This document shows, in pieces, positions 43,534 to 53,260 of a DNA stretch of 64,000 nucleotides. Under the pieces are notes generated by a model, which made no database searches, was not told where the DNA came from, and worked only from the letters and a program-made list of their open reading frames with translations. A program made the translations under genes and the position numbers. The DNA lies in the NCBI GenBank assembly GCA_017744795.1, contig JAGIAQ010000011.1, positions 1 through 64,000 of the forward strand, written 5' to 3'. This stretch comes from Niabella sp. GTDB taxonomy: Bacteria > Bacteroidota > Bacteroidia > Chitinophagales > Chitinophagaceae. Position 1 is the stretch's first letter; each line of letters opens with the position of its first letter.

Positions 43534-45981
43534 TCAATCATCGTCTTTTTCTTTTTTTATAGGTTTAAGAAAAGCAGCCCGTACGGGTGAAGGCATTACG
43601 GCATTTTCGCCTTTTACGGCTTTCCAGGTGATTTCGTTCATGAGCTGATCGGGCACCAGGTCCTCTTTGGAAAAATCTAAATGCTGAGACAGCAATGCCA
43701 GTTTGGTATGCGCAGGATTCAGCTCATTGAGGTTCACACGGGCAGGGCGCGTCTCAAAAACAGTATTGTTGGGCTGATTCGCGAAACAGCGCCACATTGG
43801 TTCCGCAGCAGCATCGTATTGGGTCATCGGCGGCATACCGGTAATCAGTTCAATCGTCCGGAGCACTGAAGCCGTGGTGTACAGGGTATGATCTACAAGC
43901 CGCCTTTTCACTAAGCCTCCTGCCACATAGGCGGGCGACCGGTGCGCATCCACATGATCGGGACCATTTTGAGCATCGTCTTCCAGGATAAACACTACTG
44001 TTTGGTTCCAGACCTTACTGGTGCTGAGATGGTGTACAAATAGACCCACTGCCAAATCGTTATCCGCCACATGGGCAAAGGGAGTAGGTCTTCCGGCCTT
44101 TGTTCCCTCGGTATGATCGTTACCAAATCGTACGGTCATTAATTGCGGCAACGCATCCGCGGCAACCAGGGAATCAAATTCCCGTTCCCAGGCCCGTTCT
44201 CTGAGGGTATCCCTGATTGTCATATTCATCCCGTCAAAATAAGGACAGGCATGCGCTTTTAATACCGGAACATAGGGATAAGCCTTATCCCGGTTGGCAA
44301 ACTCGCCATAAGTGCGATAGCTCACCCCGTATTTTTTTGCCTGATCCCAGATATACCCGGCCTTACTATTACTGAGGGGGTGCATGCCTGACGATATTTC
44401 CGTTCCGCCGCGTCCGCCATAACTGGTGGGCCAGTTCTTTTCAAGATAGTCGGTTGCATAAGCCCCCATGCTCCAGTTATGCCCATCGGAGCTTACTTCC
44501 CCGTTCACATAAAAATTATCGAGTAATACAAATTCTTTTGCCAGTGCATGCTGATTGGGCGTGATGGAATCCCCAAACAAAACCAACCGTTCATCACCAT
44601 TGCCTTCCTTCACATCGCCCAGTACCTGATCATAAGTACGGTTTTCTTTAATGATATAGAAAACATGCTTTATGGGTGAGGGCTGTCCTACTTTGGCGGG
44701 AATGGGGTTGCCGGCGTTAACGCTATCAGTGATCAGCTCCCTGTTTTTATGGTATGGTGTGTTCTGGTAAACGGCCTGTGCATACACAGCTAATTGTTTC
44801 GGTGTAGGCTCGGGAATAATACTCATCGTACCCATCAGCAATCCGCCGCCGATGTATTGCACTTTTTGGCTGTGGTTAGGATCTCCCCCGTGCAACACTA
44901 CTGTTTGCGACTTGCCTGCGGGGTTGGGACCATTTGGATTGGGCAAAGAGGAAAAACCTTTCCCGTTGGCAATATAAATTTTACCATTGATGACACGAAC
45001 GCAGGTCGGATACCATCCCGTAGGGATAAAACCTTTGGATACTGCCGAGCCGGGCCGGCTGATATCAAAAACGGCCAAACAATTATTATCTGCATTGGCC
45101 ACATACAGTGTTTTATCATCTTTGCTTACCGCCACACTGTTGGTAGTAGAGCCCGTAAGTGAGCCCGGATAGAGCGCCGCATTCAGGGTTTCAACCGCCT
45201 GACCTTTGCGCAGGTCCATCACGGACACTGTATTATCATTAGCGTTGGCCACATACAACCACTTTTCATCACGGCTTAAACAGATATCATTGGGATGATC
45301 GCCAACGGTAATGGTTTTAACCGGCTTCCGATTGCTGCAATCATAGACCACTATTTTTTTTCCGCCCCAAACGCTGATGTATAACCGGGACCGGTCCTTC
45401 GACAATACACAAGTATAGGCTTCCGCCCCCAGCGCTGATTTTTGCAGAATACGATGGGCGCGCATATCCACCACGTACAGGCTGCTGTCCTTCTGTGTTA
45501 CGGCGTAAAGCAGCTGGTGTGCATTGTCAACGGCAATTCCGGCAACGGATATTTTAACCGGCCAGGGATTCCCTAATTTAAAGGTATCCACCGTGGCTAA
45601 TTTTCCATTACGAATAGCATATTGTAACACCCAATTATCATTACCGCCGGACGCATACAGGCTTTTTTCATCATCACTGAACACAAGGCCACCCCAGGAT
45701 TTTGGAATAATGATACTATCGGATACCTTATCACTAACCGTGTTGATCAATTGTATCATCTGCGTACTTTGACCATTATTAGTAACTGCCGCCCATTTCC
45801 CTGAAGCGCTCCGCGCGATGTTCAACGGCAAATCCCCCAGCTGCAGGCTTTTACCCACAGGTGTAAGCCCCCAACCGTTAGGAAGCAGGATCCTTTGCCT
45901 GGAAAGCGTGGCCAGGTCCTGGGAAAAAACACATTGAACCGATACAATAAACCCTAAAAGAAACAGTATGTTTTTTTTCAT
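43534..45981 (-). CDS. bifunctional YncE-type beta-propeller / phosphoesterase
   Basis: An 815-residue exported protein with signal peptide MKKNILFLLGFIVSVQCVFSQ; an in-frame start 15 bp upstream is less likely. Residues about 30-400 form a beta-propeller of YVTN/YncE repeats (ALYPGSLTGSTTNSVAVSKD, TLYVANADNNCLAVFDISRP). Residues about 430-790 are a phosphoesterase of the phospholipase C/acid phosphatase-like alkaline-phosphatase superfamily: HVFYIIKENRTYDQVLGDVK, NEVSSDGHNWSMGAYATDYL-like and ILEDDAQNGPDHVDAHRSPA are the metal and nucleophile regions (Thr of ENRTYDQ is the likely nucleophile). It lies 30 bp after the SusD gene, as third gene of that operon. This suggests that the SusC/D pair imports a phosphorylated or phosphate-bearing substrate. 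That role is inference. Confidence 0.88.
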   Translation of the reverse strand: MKKNILFLLGFIVSVQCVFSQDLATLSRQRILLPNGWGLTPVGKSLQLGDLPLNIARSASGKWAAVTNNGQSTQMIQLINTVSDKVSDSIIIPKSWGGLVFSDDEKSLYASGGNDNWVLQYAIRNGKLATVDTFKLGNPWPVKISVAGIAVDNAHQLLYAVTQKDSSLYVVDMRAHRILQKSALGAEAYTCVLSKDRSRLYISVWGGKKIVVYDCSNRKPVKTITVGDHPNDICLSRDEKWLYVANANDNTVSVMDLRKGQAVETLNAALYPGSLTGSTTNSVAVSKDDKTLYVANADNNCLAVFDISRPGSAVSKGFIPTGWYPTCVRVINGKIYIANGKGFSSLPNPNGPNPAGKSQTVVLHGGDPNHSQKVQYIGGGLLMGTMSIIPEPTPKQLAVYAQAVYQNTPYHKNRELITDSVNAGNPIPAKVGQPSPIKHVFYIIKENRTYDQVLGDVKEGNGDERLVLFGDSITPNQHALAKEFVLLDNFYVNGEVSSDGHNWSMGAYATDYLEKNWPTSYGGRGGTEISSGMHPLSNSKAGYIWDQAKKYGVSYRTYGEFANRDKAYPYVPVLKAHACPYFDGMNMTIRDTLRERAWEREFDSLVAADALPQLMTVRFGNDHTEGTKAGRPTPFAHVADNDLAVGLFVHHLSTSKVWNQTVVFILEDDAQNGPDHVDAHRSPAYVAGGLVKRRLVDHTLYTTASVLRTIELITGMPPMTQYDAAAEPMWRCFANQPNNTVFETRPARVNLNELNPAHTKLALLSQHLDFSKEDLVPDQLMNEITWKAVKGENAVMPSPVRAAFLKPIKKEKDDD

Positions 45982-46011
45982 ACACAATGATAACATTAAT
46001 TGGTTGTTTTA

Positions 46012-47757
46012 TTACCAGCCCGGACTTTGCTTTAGAGCCGGATTTAATACAAGCTGGCTGGTGGGTATAGGCTGATAATAATATTTATCATTCCAGGTGC
46101 GCTGCTTATCCAGGTTGTACAGCCAGTAAATATTGCCGGAGCTCCCATTGGTTAGTTTAATGGTACTGCCCGACACCACATCATACACTACCCCCGGCAC
46201 TTTTGTAGCCGGCGCCGTGGTTACAAACGAAACGTTCAGCACCCCGTCCCCGTTCATGGCATAGGGTTTATTAAGCTCGGGCACATAAACCCCCAGATAC
46301 GGCAGGGACATCATTGGTCCTTCTTTCCAACGACAGATATCGCTGAACCGCAGGCCCTCGCAAAACAGTTCTATACCCCGCTCGCGGCGTATTTCCAACA
46401 GCGCTGCATCTGATATATCAGGGAAGTAAGTGGTTTTAAGATAATTGTCGGCAGTGGCCGGATAAGCTGTATTCTGGATACCCGCGCGCTGGCGGATCAA
46501 TTTAATAGTTGCATTCCAGTCTGCTTCTGCAAACTGGCCCAGCTCTGCTTTTGCTTCCGCATAGTTCAGCAATACCTCAGCATACCTGAAAATTGGAATG
46601 GAATTGTTATTAATGGTGCTGGTATTAGCGGCTTTATTATCTATCGAATATTTCATGATCTGATAACCGGTAAAAGTATAGGCATAGTCCGGCGGGGCCG
46701 ATGTACCATCACTATATTTATATCCGTTGCAGCGGACGGACTGCTGCAACCTCGGATCCCTGTTCTTCATTTCATTCACAAAGAAGATAGTATCAAACAG
46801 CGGCCGGTCGGTAAAGCGCGATCCATCCAGGTTCAAATAGGTATCTATGAACTGCTTGGTGGGGCTATACCGGCCAGACAATGTAGTGCTATAAAAGATC
46901 GCGTTTAAATTGTTCCATAATTTCAGCACATTATTGTAGATCCGGGCCAGTATAATTTCATCAGCAGAAGGCGTTTCATTAATAAACAAGGAGCGGTAAT
47001 CCGCATTAGGGGCACCGGTGGTATGTAGTGAATATTGTTTGGAGCTTATGATCTGACCGGCCGCTGCCACCGCAGCGTTTAAATAATCATTTGCCGAAGC
47101 GGTAAGATTTAGCTCTGTATGATATTTACGAAACGTACCTTCAAACAGGCATACGCGGGCCTTCAGGGCAAGCGCCACCCATTTGGTTATTGTAGAACAG
47201 CCATTATCTTTTGCAGCAGGTATATGCGCAATGGCATAATCAAGATCGGCAACAATCGAATCCATCACCAGCACCCGGGAGTCCCTGGGCTTATACAGGC
47301 TGGAATCGCCGGCGGCTACCGGCTGGCCATACCAGGGCACATCGCCGTAGGCCCGCACCATATCATAATAAAACCATGCCCTGAAAAACCGGGCCATTCC
47401 TATGTAATTATTTTTTATTGCAGTATCTACTTTGGAACCGGCGGCATTGCTGAGGAAATAGTTGATGTTCCGCAAGGTGGTCCAGGACCAGCCTCCGGCA
47501 ATATCAGGTGTATAGGATGCCTGCATCATGGTAGAGATATTGTTGCTGCTGATATAATCAGCAGCTCCGTCTCCCTGGGCAATATCATTAGCCGAAGGTA
47601 TTTGGTTAATATAAAAGGAATTTACATACAAGGCCATATCATTGGCATTGGCAAAAACCTTATCGGGTGTAATGCTGGAGAAAGGCTGCTTGTCCAGGAA
47701 TTTGCTGCACCCCTGCAGTGCGGCAACAACGATCATTATACAAATTATTTTTTTCAT
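46012..47757 (-). CDS. SusD/RagB-family nutrient-binding lipoprotein
   Basis: The surface-exposed lid protein that captures substrate for its SusC partner. The start at 47757 gives MKKIICIMIVVAALQGCSKF, a lipoprotein signal with Cys at LQGC; starts further upstream would run into the SusC gene. Of the 581 residues, the N-terminal tetratricopeptide-like helices include AMYVNSFYINQIPSANDIAQ-like and RAWFYYDMVRAYGDVPWYGQ, and the later IFRYAEVLLNYAEAKAELGQ plus RRERGIELFCEGLRFSDICR are hallmarks of RagB/SusD. It follows SusC by 28 bp and precedes the YncE/phosphoesterase gene by 30 bp. Confidence 0.96.
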   Translation of the reverse strand: MKKIICIMIVVAALQGCSKFLDKQPFSSITPDKVFANANDMALYVNSFYINQIPSANDIAQGDGAADYISSNNISTMMQASYTPDIAGGWSWTTLRNINYFLSNAAGSKVDTAIKNNYIGMARFFRAWFYYDMVRAYGDVPWYGQPVAAGDSSLYKPRDSRVLVMDSIVADLDYAIAHIPAAKDNGCSTITKWVALALKARVCLFEGTFRKYHTELNLTASANDYLNAAVAAAGQIISSKQYSLHTTGAPNADYRSLFINETPSADEIILARIYNNVLKLWNNLNAIFYSTTLSGRYSPTKQFIDTYLNLDGSRFTDRPLFDTIFFVNEMKNRDPRLQQSVRCNGYKYSDGTSAPPDYAYTFTGYQIMKYSIDNKAANTSTINNNSIPIFRYAEVLLNYAEAKAELGQFAEADWNATIKLIRQRAGIQNTAYPATADNYLKTTYFPDISDAALLEIRRERGIELFCEGLRFSDICRWKEGPMMSLPYLGVYVPELNKPYAMNGDGVLNVSFVTTAPATKVPGVVYDVVSGSTIKLTNGSSGNIYWLYNLDKQRTWNDKYYYQPIPTSQLVLNPALKQSPGW

Positions 47758-47785
47758 TTTCTGCACTTTTAATGATTGGGCATTT

Positions 47786-50700
47786 TTATAAACCAAGGTT
47801 AATGCCGAACGTGTAAGATTTTAACATGGGATAATCATATCCATTGCCGGCGCCTGACGATACTTCCGGATCGGCCCCGTAAATAACTTCGGGGTCAAAA
47901 CTTTTGGTATGTTTATATAAAGGCGACCAGGTAAACAGGTTCTGACCAGCAAAAAACACCTGGGCATTCCGGATGCCCTTAAACCATTTGGAGGGCAGCG
48001 TCCAGGTAAGGTTCACATTTTTTAGCCGTATGTACGCCACATTCTGCAGATATCTTGTTTGCGGAACCGCCAGCTCCCGGGAGCCCTGCAATGCCACATA
48101 GGCCCTGTAACGGGGAAAATAAGCATTGGGGTTCGTTTCGCTCCACACGTTTTGCATCATATTCGCAGGCACCGATTCATAAGGGCGGTTGTATTGTCCC
48201 CAAAAATAAGCAGCCTCCGTTCCGGGCCACCAGTCCTGGTGTCCGATTCCCTGGAAGAATGCCGTCATGGCCAGCGATTTCCAGGCAAGATTGGTATTGA
48301 TCCCAAAACTATACCGGGGCTGTGTATTACCGATCACTTTCAGATCGCCGTGATCTGCCAGCGTGCTTTTCCCGATATTAATTTTGCCGTCGCCATTCAG
48401 ATCTTTGAATTTAATATCGCCGGGCAGCAATACATTAGAGTTAGACACCACAACGTACGACTGGTCGTTATGCGGGCTGTTTAAATCAGCTTGGGTAAAA
48501 AGTCCGTCAGTAACAAAGCCCCATATTTCCCCCAGCCGTTGACCGGCATAGTAGGTAGTTGTATTATAGGGGATCACTCCATTAGGATTATTGTATTTGG
48601 TGATAAAGGCTTTGCTGTCAGCCAACACAAGCCCTACCCCATAGCTAAGGTTATTGCTTATTTTATCGCGCCAATTAATCGTCAGATCCCAGCCGTTGGT
48701 TTTAAGGTCGGCAAAGTTACCATAAGGAACCGCGGCACCAAAGACGCCCGGCAGCGGCATGCTTACGGTAAACATATTGCGGGTATAGCGCTGGTAATAG
48801 TCGAAGGACGCAGTAAGCCTGTTATGTAAAAAGCTGAGGTCTATGCCGCCATCATAGGTAGAAGCAGTTTCCCAGGTGAGCCCGCTGGGGAGCACTGCCG
48901 GCTGACCGGCATAGGTTGGGAATGCACCATTAATAGCGATTCCCGTAGACTGCCGCACCGGAATTGTTGAGATGAATTGATAGGGGTTCTTTAACTGCCC
49001 GTTACCCAAACTGCCAAAGGAGGCCCTGATCTTGATATTGTCTGCAAAGTCATTTGCAAACGCCATAAAAGGTTCCTTGGAGAGGATCCATCCGGCGGAA
49101 ACGGATGGAAATAATCCAAAGCGGGAATAGGAAGGGAATTTGGATGATCCGTCGTAACGTCCGTTAAACTCCAATAGGTATTTGTCTTTATAACTGTAAT
49201 TGCCCCTGAGGAAGAAGCCGGCGATGGCCCATTCGTAACCGCCGCCAATGACCGTATAGTTTTGGCCGTTCTGTAAACCAAAGCTTGGGTACGATGGATC
49301 CAGCAACCCGTCTCTTTTAACAGAAGTAGAATCGTACCGCTGATCTTCAATATTTACACCGGCAAGTAAGGTAAGGGCATGTTGTCCAAATTTTTTATCC
49401 AGCTGGCCATACAAGTTGGCCGCGTAGTATTTGGTGATCCGGGTAGTTTGCTGAAGGTAATTATTGGTATTGGCGCCGGTAATACCCGGACCGGAACTAT
49501 ATGTTACCGGGTAGTATTTGCCGGTCATCTGGTTGTTGGTATAAGCATAGGTAAAATCACCTTTCAGGGTCAGTGTTTTTTTAATAATGTCTGCTGCAAA
49601 GGATGCCGTATTGCGGATAAAGGTCTGTTTGGTTACTTGCGAGTTATTGCCCGTCCACAAATCGCCGACACCCAGGTAAGAAGAGGGCGTAAGGGTTCCG
49701 TCGGGATTGAACATTGTTCCCAGCGGCGCGCTGGCCACATCAATATACCGCCATACCGGCGACCCGCCATTTACAACCGGGTAATAATAATCATAGGTGT
49801 TAAAATCAATATTGTCGCTTAAGCTAAACCAGGGAGCCAGGTGAATATCTCCTTTAGCTCTCAGGTTGTATCGTTTAAAATTATCAGGGTGATAGCGGAA
49901 AATGCCGCCCTGGTTGTAATACCTGCCGGAAATAAAAAAATCAGCTTTCTCACTGCTTCCCGAAGCGCTTAAGGCAAATTCTTTTGCAGGCGTATAATCA
50001 CTGTACAGTTCATGATACCAATCGGTGCTTCCAAAATACAGGTATTTGCCGGTAGAAGGATCGATGGATACTTTTGGCAGCGAAGGGTTATCGTGCCGGG
50101 CTTTTAAAGAATCCATAATATCCGGTGTATAGGGAATGATACTATTGATGGTGGTGGGCGGTGTAAGGTAGTCGTACCAGGCATTGTAGCCGTTTACAAA
50201 GTCCTTTGTCCACTCGTATCCGTCCGTAACCACCTGCGGGGTTACGGTTCTTTTGTTGATGGTATAGTTGGCGCTGAAATTGATCTGCGTTTTTCCTTTC
50301 TTAGGGCTTTTGGTTGTAAACAACACTACGCCATAAGAACCGCGTGCGCCATAAATGGCCGCCGATGCTGCGTCTTTCAATACAGTAACCGATTCAATGT
50401 CATTGGGGTTCAGCAATCCCGGGTCGCCCGGCACACCATCAATCAGCACCAATGCATCACCACCGGAGCCGATCGAGGTAGTCCCGCGCACATTGTATAC
50501 CGGTGACCGGGTGGGTTTACCGTCCGACATCACTATGTTCAGGTTGGGGATAGCGCCTTCCAGGCCCCGCCCCACATCCGGCATGGGCCTGTTATTAAAC
50601 ACTTCGCTTCCCACCTGAGACACGGCTCCCGTAAGATCAATTTTTTTCTGCGTACCATAGCCTACTACCACAACCTGTTCCAGGTCGTTTTCCTTTTGCG

Positions 50701-51019
50701 CCAGTTTTACCAGCAGTTCACCGCTCTTTACTTTATAATTTTCCAGCTTCCAGGGCACGTAACCCACATGGGTCACTTCTATAGTATACTGATCGTCTCC
50801 CTCCTGCAAACCTGCAAAAGAAAAATGCCCCTGCTCGTCGGATATAGAGCTGTGTATTTTCTTATGCTGCCTGCCAATGATTTTAACGGAAGCATTGCTG
50901 ACTGCGCTGCCGGAGTCATTTACAACCGTTCCGGTAACGGATTGCGCGGAGCTCCTTATGCAAAAAAATAAGGCAAGCAGCGCGCATAACAAGTGTCCTG
51001 AACTTTTTAATTGTTTCAC
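47786..51019 (-). CDS. SusC/RagA-family TonB-linked outer-membrane transporter
   Basis: A 1077-residue outer-membrane beta-barrel transporter energised by TonB. After the signal peptide (HLLCALLALFFCIRSSAQ) comes a carboxypeptidase-regulatory-like domain (VTGTVVNDSGSAVSNASVKI, about 27-110), a TonB-box-like segment with EQVVVVGYGTQKKIDLTGAV, and the plug domain with VYNVRGTTSIGSGGDALVLI, SVTVLKDAASAAIYGARGSYG. The barrel follows and ends with the aromatic C-terminal strand YDYPMLKSYTFGINLGL. It heads the SusC-SusD-phosphoesterase operon. The substrate cannot be read from the sequence; it is next to a phosphoesterase and divergent from a GH79-like glycosidase. Confidence 0.96.
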   Translation of the reverse strand: MKQLKSSGHLLCALLALFFCIRSSAQSVTGTVVNDSGSAVSNASVKIIGRQHKKIHSSISDEQGHFSFAGLQEGDDQYTIEVTHVGYVPWKLENYKVKSGELLVKLAQKENDLEQVVVVGYGTQKKIDLTGAVSQVGSEVFNNRPMPDVGRGLEGAIPNLNIVMSDGKPTRSPVYNVRGTTSIGSGGDALVLIDGVPGDPGLLNPNDIESVTVLKDAASAAIYGARGSYGVVLFTTKSPKKGKTQINFSANYTINKRTVTPQVVTDGYEWTKDFVNGYNAWYDYLTPPTTINSIIPYTPDIMDSLKARHDNPSLPKVSIDPSTGKYLYFGSTDWYHELYSDYTPAKEFALSASGSSEKADFFISGRYYNQGGIFRYHPDNFKRYNLRAKGDIHLAPWFSLSDNIDFNTYDYYYPVVNGGSPVWRYIDVASAPLGTMFNPDGTLTPSSYLGVGDLWTGNNSQVTKQTFIRNTASFAADIIKKTLTLKGDFTYAYTNNQMTGKYYPVTYSSGPGITGANTNNYLQQTTRITKYYAANLYGQLDKKFGQHALTLLAGVNIEDQRYDSTSVKRDGLLDPSYPSFGLQNGQNYTVIGGGYEWAIAGFFLRGNYSYKDKYLLEFNGRYDGSSKFPSYSRFGLFPSVSAGWILSKEPFMAFANDFADNIKIRASFGSLGNGQLKNPYQFISTIPVRQSTGIAINGAFPTYAGQPAVLPSGLTWETASTYDGGIDLSFLHNRLTASFDYYQRYTRNMFTVSMPLPGVFGAAVPYGNFADLKTNGWDLTINWRDKISNNLSYGVGLVLADSKAFITKYNNPNGVIPYNTTTYYAGQRLGEIWGFVTDGLFTQADLNSPHNDQSYVVVSNSNVLLPGDIKFKDLNGDGKINIGKSTLADHGDLKVIGNTQPRYSFGINTNLAWKSLAMTAFFQGIGHQDWWPGTEAAYFWGQYNRPYESVPANMMQNVWSETNPNAYFPRYRAYVALQGSRELAVPQTRYLQNVAYIRLKNVNLTWTLPSKWFKGIRNAQVFFAGQNLFTWSPLYKHTKSFDPEVIYGADPEVSSGAGNGYDYPMLKSYTFGINLGL

Positions 51020-51379
51020 TTTAAAACATTGAAAATTTAAAAAATCATATCGTGATCATCGTGCTTTTGAGATGGGGCTCTGGTGTAGCCTTAAACAGAA
51101 AAAATGTAATGCGTTTCTTTTTAAAAACGCAGTTCCCATTTTTGAAAAACAAAATTTTCGGCAAAATTGAATGGTTTACTTTTACCAACAGCTGCTTTGC
51201 CCACAATTAATAAAAAGTTAATAGCCGCTGTTTCAAAACAGCATGCTTTTTATTAAAACCCGCAACAGCAAAGGATTACAAACCAACATATGCATGCACT
51301 TCACTTGTAAAAAAAAGAGAGGCAATTATTACCTGAGCGATTAAACCTGGCATCAATGATCCGGTCAAAACAAAAAAAC
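51020..51379. other. divergent intergenic region between SusC and GH79-like genes
   Basis: About 360 bp, AT-rich and without a gene. It has a perfect 7-bp inverted repeat GCTGTTT-CA-AAACAGC at 51227-51242 followed on the plus strand by a short T-run. No clear TAnnTTTG element for either gene was found by eye. Confidence 0.45.
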
Positions 51380-52813
51380 ATGCAGCAACATAGCCGCTTC
51401 CCTGTTCTTTTTGCCGGCTTGCTGTGGATGGCAATGCTCAGCAGTTGCAAAAAAAATACAACGGAAACCCTCCCCTCTTTACCGGTGCCCCAGGGCACGC
51501 CCCTTACCCTGGTACTGCATCCGGATCAGCAGGGGGATGCGATACCTGCAACCTTTACCGGTTTTAGTTATGAAACCAGCGCTTTAACTGATGGCAATTT
51601 TCTTAGCCCCGGCAATACGGCCCTCATTCAACTGATCCGCAATCTGGGGCAGGGTTACCTGCGGGTAGGAGGTAACTCCAGCGATAACCTGGTCTGGACG
51701 GGCGGCCCCCGCGACGCGCAAACCGGCAAAGACTCGCTTACCACTACCGACATTGATCATTTTGCCGCTTTTGCCAATGCTGTAGGCTGGCCTGTTGTTT
51801 TCGGACTCAATATGGGCGTGTTTGATCTTTCTCGGGCGACAGCCGAAGCCGGCTATTTAAACAGCAGTTCCCTGAAAAATAATATTGCTTATTTACAAAG
51901 CGGAAACGAACCGGATCTGTTTGCAGGAAACGGGCACAGAAGCAGCACCTATCAATTAACCGATTACGAAAACCAATGGGAGCAATACTATAATGTCATT
52001 AAAAGCAGTAAGCTGTCCTTTCCATTTGCGGGGCCGGACGTAGCGTATAATACCAAATGGACCGCGGGCTTTTCGGCAGCTGAAAGCCATAACATCGGGT
52101 TACTGACAGCCCATTATTACCGCACCGGGCCGGCGAGCGATACCAGCATTACCTATAAAACCATCCTGGCTAACGACGCGCACCTCCCCACCTACCTGGA
52201 CGCGCTGAACAATACAGCAAAAACTTATCAGTTGCCCTACCGGATTGCGGAATGCAATAGTGTGTACTCCGGCGGGCGCAAAGGCGTCAGCGATGTATTT
52301 GCCTCCGCGCTTTGGGCATTGGATTTTATGTGGACGGCCGCCACGCATCATTGTCAGGGCGTTAATTTTCATGGCGGCCAGGGTGGCGCTTACACGCCTA
52401 TTGCAATAAGTAATGGCGTTCCGGAGGCAAGGCCTGAATACTACGCCCAGCTTGCCTTTCATGCCGGGGCCGTTGGCCAGCTGATCCCCGCCAGCCTTAC
52501 CAGCACGCCGCTAAACCTTAGCGCATTTGCCTGCACCGCTGCCGGCGCAGAATATGTCACCATCATTAATAAAGAGGAACAGCAAGCCATTGCCCTAACC
52601 ATTCAACCAGGAATAAAAGCACAATCGGCACAGCTAATGGCGTTAACTGCCCCCGGTCTTACTTCCGCCAGCGGCGTGAGCTTTGCCGGAAGTCAGCCGG
52701 ATGCTTCGGGTAATTTTACGCCACAAAAAAGTCAGGTGTATGCCCCCTCGAACGGGAACTTTGTTGTTACTATTCCTGCCGCAAGCGCAATGGTGATTGT
52801 TATTAAACAATAA
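51380..52813 (+). CDS. GH79-like (beta-glucuronidase/heparanase-type) lipoprotein
   Basis: A 477-residue lipoprotein: MQQHSRFPVLFAGLLWMAML leads to lipobox LSSC. An in-frame ATG 24 bp upstream is possible but less signal-like. The catalytic barrel is of clan GH-A type: acid/base Glu in NIAYLQSGNEPDLFAG and nucleophile Glu in LPYRIAECNSVYSGG. GYLRVGGNSSDNLVWTGG and ARPEYYAQLAFHAGAVGQLI are features I associate with GH79. A C-terminal beta-sandwich domain (ATTINKEEQQAI-like region to the end) follows. GH79 members remove beta-glucuronic acid, for example from arabinogalactan proteins or glycosaminoglycans. Family assignment moderate; it faces the SusC operon divergently and may belong to the same locus. 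Confidence 0.72.
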   Translation: MQQHSRFPVLFAGLLWMAMLSSCKKNTTETLPSLPVPQGTPLTLVLHPDQQGDAIPATFTGFSYETSALTDGNFLSPGNTALIQLIRNLGQGYLRVGGNSSDNLVWTGGPRDAQTGKDSLTTTDIDHFAAFANAVGWPVVFGLNMGVFDLSRATAEAGYLNSSSLKNNIAYLQSGNEPDLFAGNGHRSSTYQLTDYENQWEQYYNVIKSSKLSFPFAGPDVAYNTKWTAGFSAAESHNIGLLTAHYYRTGPASDTSITYKTILANDAHLPTYLDALNNTAKTYQLPYRIAECNSVYSGGRKGVSDVFASALWALDFMWTAATHHCQGVNFHGGQGGAYTPIAISNGVPEARPEYYAQLAFHAGAVGQLIPASLTSTPLNLSAFACTAAGAEYVTIINKEEQQAIALTIQPGIKAQSAQLMALTAPGLTSASGVSFAGSQPDASGNFTPQKSQVYAPSNGNFVVTIPAASAMVIVIKQ

Positions 52814-52879
52814 GCCCATGCACTTGCAGTAACAAGGCCCGGGCCCTTCTCGCATTAGCTATAAAAATTTCCAATTCAT

Positions 52880-52887
52880 TACATTTG
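52880..52887 (+). promoter_or_regulatory. -7 element of the GDCCVxC gene, leaderless
   Basis: TACATTTG is an exact TAnnTTTG match only six bases upstream of the ATG at 52894. Transcription would start at or next to the start codon, implying a leaderless mRNA. A matching -33 box is not obvious. Confidence 0.45.
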
Positions 52888-52893
52888 CAATTA

Positions 52894-53103
52894 ATGGAAG
52901 TTATTTTAGTATCAACAATTACCTGCCCGCATTGCGCGCATAAAAAGTTGGAGACAATGCCCACTGATGCCTGCCAGTATTTTTATCAATGTGAGAACTG
53001 TAAAGCAATGCTAAGGCCCAAACCGGGCGATTGCTGTGTATATTGCAGCTATGGTGATGTAAAATGCCCGCCGGTACAGGGAGATAAAAAATGTTGTGGT
53101 TAA
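52894..53103 (+). CDS. small GDCCVxC-motif cysteine-rich protein
   Basis: A 69-residue cytoplasmic protein with eleven cysteines by my count in the strings TCPHC, DACQYFYQCENC, GDCCVYC, KCPP and KCCG. The motif GDCCVYCSYGDVKCPP identifies the family I know as GDCCVxC proteins, which are often found beside heavy-metal resistance genes and sometimes contain selenocysteine; here all positions are ordinary Cys codons. The CPHC and CENC pairs resemble a zinc ribbon. ATG 52894 is preferred over an in-frame TTG at 52885 that lies inside the promoter element. No metal-resistance operon is adjacent, so its role here is unknown. Confidence 0.8.
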   Translation: MEVILVSTITCPHCAHKKLETMPTDACQYFYQCENCKAMLRPKPGDCCVYCSYGDVKCPPVQGDKKCCG

Positions 53104-53160
53104 CCAGTAGCATTTATGCGCTCGCGACCACCCTATCATTTGTTCTTAATTTTAGATTTA

Positions 53161-53185
53161 CCCCGCCGGTCTGCGAGGTTTTTTT
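53161..53185 (+). terminator. intrinsic terminator of the GDCCVxC gene
   Basis: CCCCGC and GCGAGG (53161-53178) form a stem with one C-A mismatch and a six-base loop, followed by seven T residues (53179-53185). Confidence 0.65.
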
Positions 53186-53208
53186 ATGCCCTGGCACAAG
53201 GTGGCAAT

Positions 53209-53237
53209 AAAAAACCGGCCTGCTACAGACCGGTTTT
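53209..53237 (-). terminator. intrinsic terminator of the sugar symporter gene
   Basis: AAAACCGG (53211-53218) and CCGGTTTT (53230-53237) form a perfect 8-bp stem. Read on the minus strand it ends in six T residues, 24 bp beyond the symporter stop. The As and Ts in the stem let it work in both directions. Confidence 0.8.
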
Positions 53238-53260
53238 ATCAATATTGAAAAGCAGTTCTC

